Shown one piece after another: positions 24,701 through 31,999 of a stretch of DNA of 64,000 nucleotides. The notes under the pieces are model-generated. The model had not been told where the DNA came from. It searched no databases and was given only the letters and a program-made list of their open reading frames with translations. The DNA is from Carposina sasakii (taxonomy: Eukaryota; Arthropoda; Insecta; Lepidoptera; Carposinidae). The stretch spans positions 2,522,716 through 2,586,715 of the forward strand of contig CP053163.1 in NCBI GenBank assembly GCA_014607495.2, in the 5' to 3' direction. Position 1 is the stretch's first letter. Each line of letters starts with the position of its first letter. A program made the translations under genes and the position numbers.

Positions 24701-27700
24701 AGTGTGAACTGACTCATACAGCATTTATTCTACTTATATAATATTTCAGTCGGCAGCAGAACAGTTGTTCCATACCTTCAGCAAGCCCTTCGTATTCCTG
24801 CACCCGACCTCATACTTCGGCCGCAACCCTAAAGAGCTGCAGTTGAGTGAAGCAGACATACAGACAGACACGCCAGGGTATCGGAGCAAGATGCCCGTGT
24901 CGGCACGACATCAGATATTGTGCTACTTGTAAGTCCCACGCTAAGGTCTTGTCTCACTAAAGGGTAAAGACACACGGACTGCAATTCAATTGCAAGTCGA
25001 CTGAAAAATTGCAGTTCCGATATAGTTTCAATGCAGTTGGCACGACCGTAATGAAACTGCAAACTAACTGCACGTAACATGCAGTTTGATTGCATGTGAC
25101 GGTTACTTTGACGTGCAGTGGGCTTGCAGTTTCATTGCAGTCGTACCAACTGTATCGGAACTGTAATTTTGCAGTCGACTTGCAGTTGAATTGCAGTCCG
25201 TGTGTCTTCACCCAAAGAGCTGCAGTTAAATGAGGCAGACATACCTACAGACAGACAGGCTAAGATTCCTAAGGTCTTGTGTATATAAATACATACATAG
25301 AAAAATATCCTCTATATATTGATAATAACTGATGCGGGGCTTCACTAGAATACATCATACATAATTTTTTTAAAACGAAAAACCGACTTCCTCCCAAAAC
25401 TCGAGCTTACTAAAGTAAAATTTTACTAAAGGGCAAATATATATTGCGTTAAGCTGTGTACGAAGTTTAAGAGGCATAATATTGTCAGATTTATATAATT
25501 TTTATATATATTATATAATGTAAAATAGGCCACATGACAAAAGAGAAAAAGGACTAGGCTTCGAAACTTTACGTCTGACAATATGATGATTATGATGATA
25601 ATGATGACCTCCGACCAATTTCGGTCATGGCGACCACTTCTACTCCTAGATATTATTAAGTTGGCGTTCATGCGTTCGGAGATGGCTTACATTTACATAG
25701 CCAATCTTCGCCCTGAACGCCCGCGCACACAGAGGACAGGTTAGTGCGCCATTATTGTATTATAGATAATGGCAGCAGGAGGACGAGTCTTAAGTTCATC
25801 ACGTTTAACGTCAAGGTCAGCTTGACGCTGCTCCTCGAACTCGTGTACTTGCTTTATCACCGTCCTGCGCCACTCTGGTCGTTGTGCTGACAAAACTTCC
25901 CATTTAGATGGATCTATATTGCATCTCTTCATATGTCTTTTCTGAACATTTTTGTCTCTGAGGAGTTGCCCGCCGCGTTTCCACTTGCCCTCCTCCAGTT
26001 CAGAAAAGAAGATGCGCTTAGCCAATCTCTCCTCCGCCATACGAGACACATGACCGCACCACCGAAGCTGCCGACGCATTAAGTAGGCCTCAATGCCACT
26101 TACATTGGCTCTTCGCAATACTTCGGTATTACGCACTCGGTTGGACCATCTGATTCTCATGATGGATCGGAGGCACTCGAGGTGGAATCGATCCAGAGTG
26201 CGTATGTGGCGACGGTACATGCACCACGCCTCGGAGGAATATAAGAGATTTGGCAGCACAACAGCCATGTACACACTTATTTAAGCAACATATAATTACA
26301 CTCCTTCTTCCTGCCCTGTTCCCAATCATTTGGGGTCGGTGCAATATGTAGGTACTCTTTTTTCATTCATCCCTATTATCCGTCATCTCGTTATTTTCAT
26401 TTCTACCTCTTTCTCTATAACCATCTTACTTCGGACACGGCTTAACGCAACATATAATTTCATGACTTAACACAATTATCTTCATCTTCATAAGCCTATT
26501 GCAGTCCATTACTGGACGTAGGCCCCCCTGCCATAGGGGGATTTTGTTACTAAAAAGTTCCACTATCTGTTTTTCGGCGGCTCCATCATCAGACCCTCGT
26601 TTCCTTTATATTATGTGTAGCTGACCAAAATTCTCTATAAAAATCTAAAAACGGACTACTCGTGCCTTTTATATTTGAGGATATACCTAGATTCCTTAGA
26701 GATTCCATCATCAGATGTTATGTTTTATATGTAGGTGACCAAAACGCTCAGTAAAAGTATAAAAACAGACTACATGTGCCTACAATATTCGAGGATTGCC
26801 ATCGATTTCTCCAAGATCCCATCATCAGATCCTGATATGGTGAATATGGGACCAACCTGGAAGTATACCATGACCAACTATAAAAAAAAATTTGAAATCG
26901 GTTCATAAATGACGGAGTTCTGAGGTAACACACATAAAAAATAAAAATAAAATAAAAAAAAAAACATACAGACGAATTGATAACCTCTCTTTTTGAAGTC
27001 GGTTAAAAACTTGTATAAAGTACGAAATGAGCAAATGTTTGCTCGCGCACTTTGTTTACGCGACGTATGACTAGGTATGTGCGAAAAAATGGTTTGATTA
27101 GTAAAAAAAAAAAGTGTGTAAAGCGTTTCTGAAACAGAAAAAGCAAAAAAAAACCAACATCACGTGGTGTTCCCAGGCGGTCACCCATCCAAGTACTGAC
27201 CACGCCCGATGTTGCTTAACTTCGGTGATCGGACGAGAACCGGTGTATTCAACATGGTATGGACGTTGGTGTATGGGTTTTCGAAATAAACCGTTAAGTG
27301 TGTATGATATTTCTTTTTACCACATCATGGGAAAACAAATTAGCGGATAACAAGTTAACTTACTATTTACTTCATAGTTAAAACGGTTTCTATTTTAGAT
27401 CGCTACTAGAAACGACAAAGCCGTACATAGTGAACTCAATGCGAATGCCGGCCGCGCAGACGTTATTACTGCTGGCTCACTCTATCGACACCAATGTTGG
27501 ATTTACAAGGTAATCCGGGATCAAAATATTTTCCTGGGATGAAATTGTAGCCTATGTATTATTCTGATATCTAAGCTATATTATTGTGAAGTTTCATCTA
27601 AATCCATTTAGTGATTTTGCGTCTAATAGCAACAAACATTCTCACAAACTTTTGCGATTATAATATTATTAGGACTATCCGATAGGCCGCCCGCGACTTT

Positions 27701-30700
27701 GTCAACTTGAACTTTATAGCCTATGTGTTATTCTGAATGTATAAGCGATATACCTGGCAAGTTTCATCAAAATCCATTTAGTGGTTTTTGCGTAGGTAAA
27801 AGAGTAACAACCATACACACATATACGTCCATCATCACAAATTAGCGCATTTAAAATATTGGTAGCATACAAAAAGTGACCCAGGCTTTTCAAATTATTT
27901 TGCTACCGGCAATATAATTAAGATTAAAATTTTATATACTATGTTTTATATATACAGGATGATTTTTGGTCGTCAACGTTCCCGAAAACTACGGAATCTC
28001 CTCATCATCACGATCATTTTTCTCCATGGAAGCATACCTGGGAAGTGTCTGGTTTCCAAAATATTAGGGTCCAAAGTTGAATAAATAGACTGCGTTTTTC
28101 TGCATAAATGCACATAGACGCGCGTAGCAGGATTTTTTCACGAAAAATAATTAATATCTGTCTATAAAAAAACTAACATAAACACTAGACACTATAAATT
28201 TCGCACGATCAAGAAATTTAATTAAAAAGAAAAAAAAAAAAATTCCCAGCATTTTTTTTGGCATAAACTTACTTTATTTCATGTATAGAATACGTACCCT
28301 TCGTTAAAGGTGGCCACAAAAAAAACACCCTGTATAAACTTACCTGTAAACTTTTGTGCCACGTAAGTGAAGAAGGTCTCATAGATATTCTACAAATATA
28401 AACTCGCCAATTTCATGCGAAGTTTTTCAACACACCTGCGTTAAAATAACTGTAGCAACACCCCGTATTTTTACTTCTAGAATAGTGTGCGACGCGTGGC
28501 TGCTACTAGAGTTTCCATACGGAGACAGTGGCTTGAACCTGCTGATGAAGGCAGTTAAACTGCGCAGGAGATGGGACGATCTTATTAATAGAAGACTGGC
28601 AGGTAAGATAGGAAGGATAGGTAGGTACATGTTATTGTGGATGATTCCGACCGCCACTGCCGGCGACTACATACAGGATGAGTTTTGGTCGTCAACGTTC
28701 CCGAAAACTACGGAATCTCCTCATCGTCACGATCATTTTTCTCCATGGAAGCATACCTGGGAAGTGTCTGGTTTCCAAAATATTAGGGTCCAAAGTTGAG
28801 TAAATAGACTGATAAATGCACATAGACGCGCGTAACAGGATTTTTTCACGAAAAATAATTAATATCTGTCTATAAAAAAACTAACATAAACACTAGAGAT
28901 TATAAATTTCGCACGATCAAGGAATTTAAAAAAAAAATACAATTTTTTTTTTTTTTTTCCCAGCATTTTTTTTTGGCATAAACTTACTTTATTTCATGTA
29001 TAGAGTATGTACCCTTCGTTAAAGGTGGCCACAAAAAAACACCCTGTATTTGTGTCTTCTTGATTATGTAGAGGTGCTGGCGACGCTTATTTACGTCCTG
29101 GCACTAGGTGTTGAATTGATGTGATGTCGGCATGCTACGAAAATCTGCCGGCAGCGATAGTGTTAAACATAAACTTAGAATTTCTCCTACTAGTCCCTTT
29201 CTGCGTCAATTAATTAATTAAGAATGAAGAGGAACAAGCTAGTTTTAACTTTATGTTTAACTAGTGGACGCCCGCGACTCCGTCCGCGTGGACTATAGAA
29301 AAAACAAAATGTCGAAATTTTCCGGGATAAAAACATTTTCCGGGGTAAAAAGTAGCCTATATGTTAAGTGGCTACTGCTTTGCTACTGCCAATTTAATAA
29401 TGTTTAACATTACACGCCGTTTAACACTGTTACATAGCCTTAAATGAAAATGGTAATATGTAGTATGAAATATTTTTGCTCGTTCCAGATGCCAATCCCG
29501 ATAAGTCAGTGGAATCTGAACTGCAGAAGGACAAGCCAAAGGTCCCATATGAAGAGTTGCAGCATGAGCTCTCTTGTGACATCAGCTCTTATATGAACTG
29601 TGAGGTCTACTATACTATCAAAAGGTAAGTTTGTATGTATAGAATGTGAAATAAGGTACTACATTATATTTAAAGGATGTTGGTGACAAAAATAGTGAAA
29701 TTGCCAAAATATTACTACGACATAAATATCGAAAATATTTGATTCAACGCAAAAAAAACCAACATCACGTGGTGTTCCCAGGCGGTCACCCATCCAAGTA
29801 CTGACCACGCCCGATGTTGCTTAACTTCGGTGATCGGACGAGAACCGGTGTATTCAACATGGTATGGACGTTGGTGATTGCAATTACTAAATACACTATT
29901 TAGTAGTGCTAAAATAAACGATGGCAAACTATGTATTTGGCTGTTTCACTTTTCAGTCACCAACGTCCATACCATGTTGAATACACCGGTTCTCGTCCGA
30001 TCACCGAAGTTAAGCAACATCGGGCGTGGTCAGTACTTGGATGGGTGACCGCCTGGGAACACCACGTGATGTTGGTTTTCTTTTGCGAAACCGCGCCTAC
30101 TGCGTTAATACTAATGCCAACACAATTTTTTTGCTGTATCGAGAAAAATATTACGACTTTGTCAAGTTGAATAGTACTACTTTACTAGTAGTTGAATAGT
30201 ACTTAGTAGCATTATTTGATTTATTTTCCTTCTTTACAGATTATTACCAGGTGACCTAAAGGTCCTTTACCAAGGTCCTGAAGAGGTCCATCCGGAAATC
30301 AACCCCAACCCTTTTGACGAAGGGTTCCAATGTACAGCGCATGAGAGGAAGGGGGGCGTATATGTCACCGATAATGTTATTTATAATTGGTTGGTACCCT
30401 TTTAGATATAATCATGCCCATTATCCCCAATAGAAGTAGGGCACAAGTGTGCAATTTAAACACTCACGTTTTACTATGTACTAAATAAATGAAAAATTGT
30501 ATTAGGCATTTGGGAAGTTCAAACATTCATTAAGGGCTCGCCCACCACCGTGCCCTACACCCTCCGCTGACCCTCGGATCTATGTAGATTAGTACATAGG
30601 ACATATTTAGATTATTAATCTAATTTTTTATTTCGGAATAGTGCGATGTATTATCTTGCATGCTAGGTGCTCGGGTCTGGTTTCTCGTGGCGATTGTAGT

Positions 30701-31171
30701 TAGTGCAAGTGCCTGTTTTCGCAGTTATGAGTTATCAGATCCGAGGGTCAGCGGAGGGTGTAGGGACCAGTGGTGGGCGAGCCCTTAATTAAGTCTTATG
30801 GTTATGGTTTCCCCAGAACTTTTTATGGTTAAAATAAAACGCAATCTTAGGCTAAAAAATACTTTAATTAATGCATGTATTACAGTGTAGTAGATTCAGA
30901 ATGGAGTTACAACGCATATCAAGAGACATATAATACGGCTTGGAAATGCCAAAACTGTGACATGTCCATCTGTTTGTCACCACTAGAGAGGCTACAGCAT
31001 CAGCACTTCACATGCTCTTCTAGAGGCACCAAGAAGGAAGCAGAAGATAAGAAGGTGCCAGCGAAAAGTAGACCTAATACCAAAGAGTTTAAGTGCGATA
31101 GTTGCGGTGAGACGTTGCATTTGACGCCCGTGGAAATATTGAAACATAGGAAGAATTGTAAAATGAAATAA
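12237..31171 (+). CDS. DHX34: DHX34, DEAH-box RNA helicase of nonsense-mediated mRNA decay, 20 coding exons, complete
   Basis: Predicted ATP-dependent RNA helicase; in animals DHX34 promotes UPF1 phosphorylation in mRNA surveillance. Exons: 12237-12790, 13519-13637, 14587-14753, 15077-15280, 16358-16490, 16693-16841, 17952-18059, 18540-18645, 19585-19790, 20128-20331, 21365-21547, 22175-22272, 22412-22619, 23891-23953, 24750-24928, 27399-27509, 28481-28602, 29489-29624, 30240-30389, 30886-31171. All junctions keep frame and give 1161 residues (human about 1143). Domains: RS-rich N-terminus; Walker [10 protein letters not shown] 202-210; TQPRRIA 227-233; DEIH 295-298; SAT 327-329; [11 protein letters not shown] 457-467; [10 protein letters not shown] 505-514; winged-helix/ratchet region; OB-fold region; two C-terminal CxxC fingers. 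The start context CAACAAAAATGG fits insect usage. Introns hold many transposons and three 5S genes, but no exon is broken. Confidence 0.96.
12893..13247. mobile_element. Older inverted-repeat element split by MITE 13008-13181
   Basis: Left part has GTAGCATGACCTGCGAAACA and CGATATGATAAA; right part ends GTGGTCATGCTAGGGGGGCT. These are the ends seen at 4655-4805. Confidence 0.55.
13008..13181. mobile_element. MITE family 2, nested in an older element (DHX34 intron 1)
   Basis: Ends CAGGGTGTAACAAAAAGCG and TTTTTGTTACACCCTG, flanked by TA. The stem extends through AAAGCTACGTAAATAGCCCA and its inverse. It interrupts the element at 12893-13247. Confidence 0.72.
13519..13637 (+). CDS. DHX34: DHX34 exon 2, Walker A
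   Basis: Encodes [20 protein letters not shown], the P-loop that binds ATP. The acceptor is TTTTTTAG|AGAGG and the donor ATTG|GTAAAT. Confidence 0.95.
14587..14753 (+). CDS. DHX34: DHX34 exon 3, motif Ia
   Basis: Encodes [20 protein letters not shown], then VGYQIRFE and [10 protein letters not shown], all canonical DEAH helicase segments. The donor is CAG|GTATGT. Confidence 0.95.
15077..15280 (+). CDS. DHX34: DHX34 exon 4, DEIH box and SAT motif
   Basis: Encodes [18 protein letters not shown] and [13 protein letters not shown]. The motif II residue pattern is DEIH, where human DHX34 has DEVH; both fit the DEAH family. Confidence 0.95.
15308..15567. mobile_element. MITE family 2, longer copy (DHX34 intron 4)
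   Basis: Ends CAGGGTATAATAAAAAGGG and the degraded CCCCTTTATTTACAGCCTG, with TAAGCGAAAAGCTA and TAGCTTTTCGCTTA as inverted internal blocks. It starts 28 bp after the exon 4 donor. Confidence 0.62.
15775..16037 (-). mobile_element. GAT-tailed retroelement, DHX34 intron 4
   Basis: Minus-strand copy; the plus strand starts with (ATC)n CAGCCTGTTGCAGTACACTG and ends GCCGGCACCACGCGGCC. Confidence 0.65.
16170..16292 (+). mobile_element. TATG-tailed retroelement, 5'-truncated, DHX34 intron 4
   Basis: Only the last ~120 bp, ending in (TATG)5. Confidence 0.55.
16358..16490 (+). CDS. DHX34: DHX34 exon 5
   Basis: Encodes [15 protein letters not shown], the start of the second RecA-like domain, and [19 protein letters not shown]. 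The donor is CCAA|GTAAGT. Confidence 0.93.
16693..16841 (+). CDS. DHX34: DHX34 exon 6
   Basis: Encodes [15 protein letters not shown] and [17 protein letters not shown], motif IV and adjacent RecA2 segments. Confidence 0.94.
16914..17033. mobile_element. Short MITE, GGGGTAAG family (DHX34 intron 6)
   Basis: Left end GGGGTAAGTACGAAC; internal CGTAACGCTAGCGCC and CTAGCGAGTCGCTAGCG; right end degraded (TTTCGTGCATCC). Confidence 0.6.
17174..17430 (+). mobile_element. GAT-tailed retroelement, DHX34 intron 6
   Basis: Plus-strand full-length-looking copy, from AGCCGCGTGGTGCCGGCAGA to GGCTGATGATGATT. Confidence 0.65.
17585..17695 (+). mobile_element. TATG-tailed retroelement, 5'-truncated, DHX34 intron 6
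   Basis: Last ~110 bp, from ACTATACCCTCAAAATTGGT to GGCGTGGTTATACGTATG. Confidence 0.55.
17720..17935. mobile_element. Short inverted-end member of the same family
   Basis: Reads CCCTCCGCTGACCCTCGGAT then, after the junction at about 17863, CGTGGTGGGCGATC and GAACTTCCGAATAGTGACGC. It lies in DHX34 intron 6. Confidence 0.45.
17952..18059 (+). CDS. DHX34: DHX34 exon 7, motif V
   Basis: Encodes [20 protein letters not shown] and RFVVDSGK. Phase 0 at both ends. The donor AAA|GTAAGA lies 36 nt before a strong palindrome. Confidence 0.95.
18096..18179. repeat. 84-bp palindrome in DHX34 intron 7
   Basis: Arms of 38 bp (TATACTATACGCCAACCG...) with about three mismatches around TAACGTTT. It starts 37 nt after the exon 7 donor, so it would fold in the pre-mRNA. 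Confidence 0.85.
18180..18425 (+). mobile_element. GAT-tailed retroelement, DHX34 intron 7
   Basis: Plus-strand copy that starts directly at the right end of the palindrome 18096-18179, suggesting insertion into or next to it. Confidence 0.62.
18540..18645 (+). CDS. DHX34: DHX34 exon 8, motif VI
   Basis: Encodes [28 protein letters not shown] and the arginine fingers of motif VI. The donor is ACTG|GTAAGG. Confidence 0.95.
19049..19429. mobile_element. MITE with ~85-bp inverted repeats (DHX34 intron 8)
   Basis: Ends CAGGGTTAATTTTAAAACA and TTGTTTTAAAGTTAACCCTG, flanked by TA. The arms run on through AACAACAACATTTGTTCTAC and its inverse GTAGAACAAATGTTATTGTT. Confidence 0.7.
19585..19790 (+). 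CDS. DHX34: DHX34 exon 9
   Basis: Encodes [14 protein letters not shown] and [16 protein letters not shown], the start of the winged-helix domain, then [10 protein letters not shown]. Confidence 0.93.
20128..20331 (+). CDS. DHX34: DHX34 exon 10
   Basis: Encodes [20 protein letters not shown] and [14 protein letters not shown], matching the ratchet/HA2 region of DHX34. Confidence 0.92.
20800..21068 (-). mobile_element. Divergent copy of the hammerhead-like family with an intact CTGATGA core
   Basis: Minus-strand copy in DHX34 intron 10. It keeps CTGATGA (21048-21054) and GGCGAAA (about 21028-21034). Complementary 7-mers GGATTAG/CTAATCC lie at 20990-20996 and 21054-21060. Confidence 0.55.
21365..21547 (+). 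CDS. DHX34: DHX34 exon 11
   Basis: Encodes [17 protein letters not shown] and [19 protein letters not shown], the [12 protein letters not shown] signature of DHX34. The acceptor is the weak TATTAATAG|AAC, chosen because only it keeps the frame with exon 10 and yields the conserved ARKP..S..GDP junction. Confidence 0.9.
22000..22110 (-). mobile_element. tRNA-derived SINE, head only (DHX34 intron 11)
   Basis: Minus strand GGTGGCTTAGTGGTTATAGC and GTGGGGTCGATTCCCACTCG, then an A/T-rich tail. The upstream block is absent. Confidence 0.6.
22175..22272 (+). CDS. DHX34: DHX34 exon 12
   Basis: Encodes a variable, charged linker ([13 protein letters not shown] ... QLKQLKDMR). The call rests on splice sites (TGATAG|GACA, GAAG|GTATGT) and frame with its neighbours. 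Confidence 0.85.
22412..22619 (+). CDS. DHX34: DHX34 exon 13
   Basis: Basic then acidic linker ([28 protein letters not shown]), matching the VDIQDVKFKLR segment of the vertebrate protein by position. Confidence 0.88.
22682..23265. mobile_element. Possible DNA transposon remnant (DHX34 intron 13)
   Basis: GGCACCAGACATAGCTTCA near the left end is inverted as TGAAGCTATGTCTGGCGCC near the right end (about 23203-23222). Many CAAACATTTGAACACAT-like words lie inside. A further inverted pair (AATAAAAGAGGAG at about 23250, CTCCTCTTTTATACC at about 23634) may mark an overlapping element to 23665. No transposase frame. Confidence 0.45.
23891..23953 (+). CDS. DHX34: DHX34 exon 14 (21 residues)
   Basis: Encodes [20 protein letters not shown], equivalent to LVLGRGLYPQLAVPDAFN in the vertebrate protein. 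Short exon with strong splice sites. Confidence 0.92.
24395..24670 (+). mobile_element. Second copy of the hammerhead-like family (single terminal unit)
   Basis: Nearly identical to 2025-2240: TTTCTATAATCCTGAGGATG, GGCGAAACATATG, GCATGCTAGGTGCTCGGG, then the GGGCCCGGTGGTGGGCGCAC end. It lies in DHX34 intron 14. Confidence 0.6.
24750..24928 (+). CDS. DHX34: DHX34 exon 15
   Basis: Encodes [20 protein letters not shown], the start of the OB-fold region. Part of this exon (24827-24870) is repeated in degenerate form at 25211-25258. Confidence 0.93.
24962..25213. mobile_element. Foldback MITE rich in GCAGTT motifs (DHX34 intron 15)
   Basis: Ends GGGTAAAGACACACGGACTG and CAGTCCGTGTGTCTTCACCC, with arms continuing for about 60 bp. 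The centre repeats TGCAGTT/AACTGCA many times. It starts 33 bp after the exon 15 donor. Confidence 0.7.
25211..25258 (+). pseudogene. Duplicated fragment of DHX34 exon 15
   Basis: AAAGAGCTGCAGTTAAATGA then GGCAGACATACCTACAGACA matches exon 15 (24831-24870) with a few changes and a short insertion. It has no splice sites and lies just right of the MITE at 24962-25213, so it is a non-functional copy. Confidence 0.7.
25575..26282 (-). pseudogene. Non-LTR retrotransposon, 3' fragment (C-terminal reverse-transcriptase region)
   Basis: An open frame at 25741-26274 encodes [20 protein letters not shown], then [15 protein letters not shown] and [17 protein letters not shown]. This is the domain following the reverse transcriptase in many LINEs (RTE-like by appearance). 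It is followed by a 3' UTR that ends in a degenerate (CAT)n run near 25575-25620. 5'-truncated at about 26282; the polymerase core is missing. It lies in DHX34 intron 15. Confidence 0.7.
26298..26446. mobile_element. Short repeat with 13-bp target duplication
   Basis: 149 bp flanked by GCAACATATAATT at 26285-26297 and 26447-26459. The inside contains CATTTGGGGTCGGTGCAATA and ATCCCTATTATCCGTCATCT; an inverted relative lies at about 59640-59750. Likely a SINE or LINE tail. Confidence 0.55.
26480..27007 (-). mobile_element. LINE-tail-like repeat with internal tandem units ending in TTGAAGTCGGTTAAAAA
   Basis: Starts with a truncated GAT-tailed copy (26484-26545). Then come about three diverged units of 115-140 bp, each with CCATCATCAGA and TGACCAAAA. 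It ends at TTTTTGAAGTCGGTTAAAAA, an end common to lepidopteran retroelements. A related unit lies at 14925-15010. Confidence 0.5.
27153..27270 (-). rRNA. 5S rRNA gene, copy 1 (DHX34 intron 15, antisense)
   Basis: The minus strand gives a full-length insect-type 5S sequence of about 118 nt from ACCAACGTCCATACC to GATGTTGGT. The 5' and 3' ends pair (ACCAAC/GTTGGT). The internal pol III control region is present (AAGTTAAGCAACATCGGGC; AGTACTTGGATGGGTGACCG). A run of Ts follows the 3' end and fits a pol III terminator. I see no difference from copies 2 and 3. It could be a dispersed functional gene or a recent pseudogene. Confidence 0.92.
27399..27509 (+). CDS. DHX34: DHX34 exon 16
   Basis: Encodes [20 protein letters not shown] and [11 protein letters not shown], the vertebrate FVSLLETNKPYLVN...LLLFSRSLDTN segment. 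Confidence 0.94.
27955..28332 (+). mobile_element. MITE family 1, copy A (DHX34 intron 16)
   Basis: 378 bp between TA dinucleotides, ends CAGGATGATTTTTGG and AACACCCTG (imperfect inverted repeats). It carries TGGTCGTCAACGTTCCCGAA and TTCGTTAAAGGTGGCCACAA. The size, TA target and ends fit a mariner-type MITE. Confidence 0.72.
28481..28602 (+). CDS. DHX34: DHX34 exon 17
   Basis: Encodes [20 protein letters not shown] and [16 protein letters not shown]. It sits between two direct copies of one MITE. Confidence 0.92.
28674..29046 (+). mobile_element. MITE family 1, copy B (DHX34 intron 17)
   Basis: Same orientation as copy A and almost identical over its length; slightly shorter because a CGTTTTTCTG block is missing. 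The pair flanks exon 17. Confidence 0.72.
29489..29624 (+). CDS. DHX34: DHX34 exon 18
   Basis: Encodes a linker, then [20 protein letters not shown], equivalent to ELLQFTASKIPYSLRRL. The donor is AAAAG|GTAAGT. Confidence 0.9.
29758..29875 (-). rRNA. 5S rRNA gene, copy 2 (DHX34 intron 18, antisense)
   Basis: Same 118-nt sequence as the other copies, on the minus strand, followed by TTTTTTTT. It forms the left arm of an inverted pair with the copy at 29959-30076, with an 83-nt spacer. Confidence 0.92.
29959..30076 (+). rRNA. 5S rRNA gene, copy 3 (DHX34 intron 18, sense)
   Basis: Plus-strand 5S sequence, followed by TTTTCTTTT as a pol III terminator. It is the right arm of the inverted pair and would lie on the same transcript as copy 2 when DHX34 is transcribed. 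Confidence 0.92.
30240..30389 (+). CDS. DHX34: DHX34 exon 19
   Basis: Encodes the C-terminal segment ending [13 protein letters not shown], matching KGGYAVTDFLTYNC. The donor was taken as AATTG|GTTGGT rather than the GTACCC four bases on, because only the first keeps frame. Confidence 0.9.
30486..30790 (+). mobile_element. Inverted-end member of the hammerhead-like family, core deleted
   Basis: Left part is the inverse terminal segment (CGCCCACCACCGTGCCCTAC), right part the forward unit (GCATGCTAGGTGCTCGGG ... AGTGGTGGGCGAGCCC). It lacks the CTGA..GAAA core. It lies in DHX34 intron 19. Confidence 0.5.
30886..31171 (+). CDS. DHX34: DHX34 exon 20, C-terminal zinc-finger-like motifs
   Basis: Two similar finger-like motifs: [20 protein letters not shown]...C and [20 protein letters not shown]...C. 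The same pair ends vertebrate DHX34. It stops at TAA 31169-31171. Confidence 0.95.
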
Positions 31172-31388
31172 AGTTTGTTGAAAATATCAGCTTTTTATAT
31201 CTAACTCTAAGCAAAATAATTGTCATTCGACTAAGGCACTCAAAGGCGTTATCTCAAGCGATGAGCTGGCAACTTGTCATTGATATTCATCAGCGCTACA
31301 GGGTCTCCTTCGTGATACAGTTCTTGCTACCTATCCCATTTATGGAACATAGCTGTGTGAATGTGTGTCAATTAATTAACTTAATAAA
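31167..31388 (+). terminator. Candidate poly(A) signals for DHX34
   Basis: AATAAA at 31167-31172 overlaps the TAA stop codon; a second AATAAA is at 31383-31388. The second leaves a conventional 3' UTR of about 230 nt; use of the first would give almost none. Confidence 0.45.
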
Positions 31389-31987
31389 CTATGTATTAAA
31401 CAAAAATGATGTAGAATTAATACAATAGTGAGGATCTTGTCTAGTTTACTATGAATGTTAAAAAGACTTAAACATTATCCAGAAATCCTGAAATGTTGAT
31501 GAATCTTATTACCTTCCTGATTTTTGTCTGCTTCGTTCGTATATGAAACCGAAATACACTCTCTCTCTCTCTCTCATACACATCGAAGTGCATTATTTAG
31601 GTATATTGCTGAGTACTTAATGTATGCGTGTTAAATTCTTGTAAAAATAATTAAAGAAAGAAAGAAAGGTTGGAGGTATTGTCCATACTTTCACACGAAA
31701 GATAACCATGCAAATAAGTAGCATGCCAGGATTTGTGTTACCTTCCGTAGCATTAGGGTACAGTGTAAATAAGTGACTAACGGAACCCTATATTTATTGA
31801 ACTTTCACTTACTGGAGTGACGTCACACAGTTACACAGAATAGGTATGCACCGAGGCGAACTTATAGAAAATAGGCAGTCACACACAAATTGTGTTTTAG
31901 GTATGAACTTCTTGCATCCTATCAAAACAAATGTTCAATAACAGGGAGTTTGCGATCGACAAGCAATCTCCCATATAAATACATATT
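31389..31987. other. Intergenic, no gene seen
   Basis: AT-rich; the (CT)n run and AAAGAAAGAAAGG are the only low-complexity marks. A short repeat ends here at about 31370 (CTATCCCATTTATGGAACAT), related to pieces at 12822, 16120, 40350, 51740 and 61150. Confidence 0.5.
31561..31577. repeat. (CT)n microsatellite
   Basis: CTCTCTCTCTCTCTC run just after the DHX34 3' end. Confidence 0.8.
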
Positions 31988-31999
31988 TAGTTTGCTAGG

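Noticed and set aside
25000..25200. CRISPR-like or tandem array because of repeated TGCAGTT words
   Set aside because: The repeats are irregular and sit within inverted arms of a foldback MITE in a eukaryotic intron.
29715..30170. Two open frames, one on each strand, both reading [14 protein letters not shown]
   Set aside because: They are chance translations of the two 5S rRNA gene copies.
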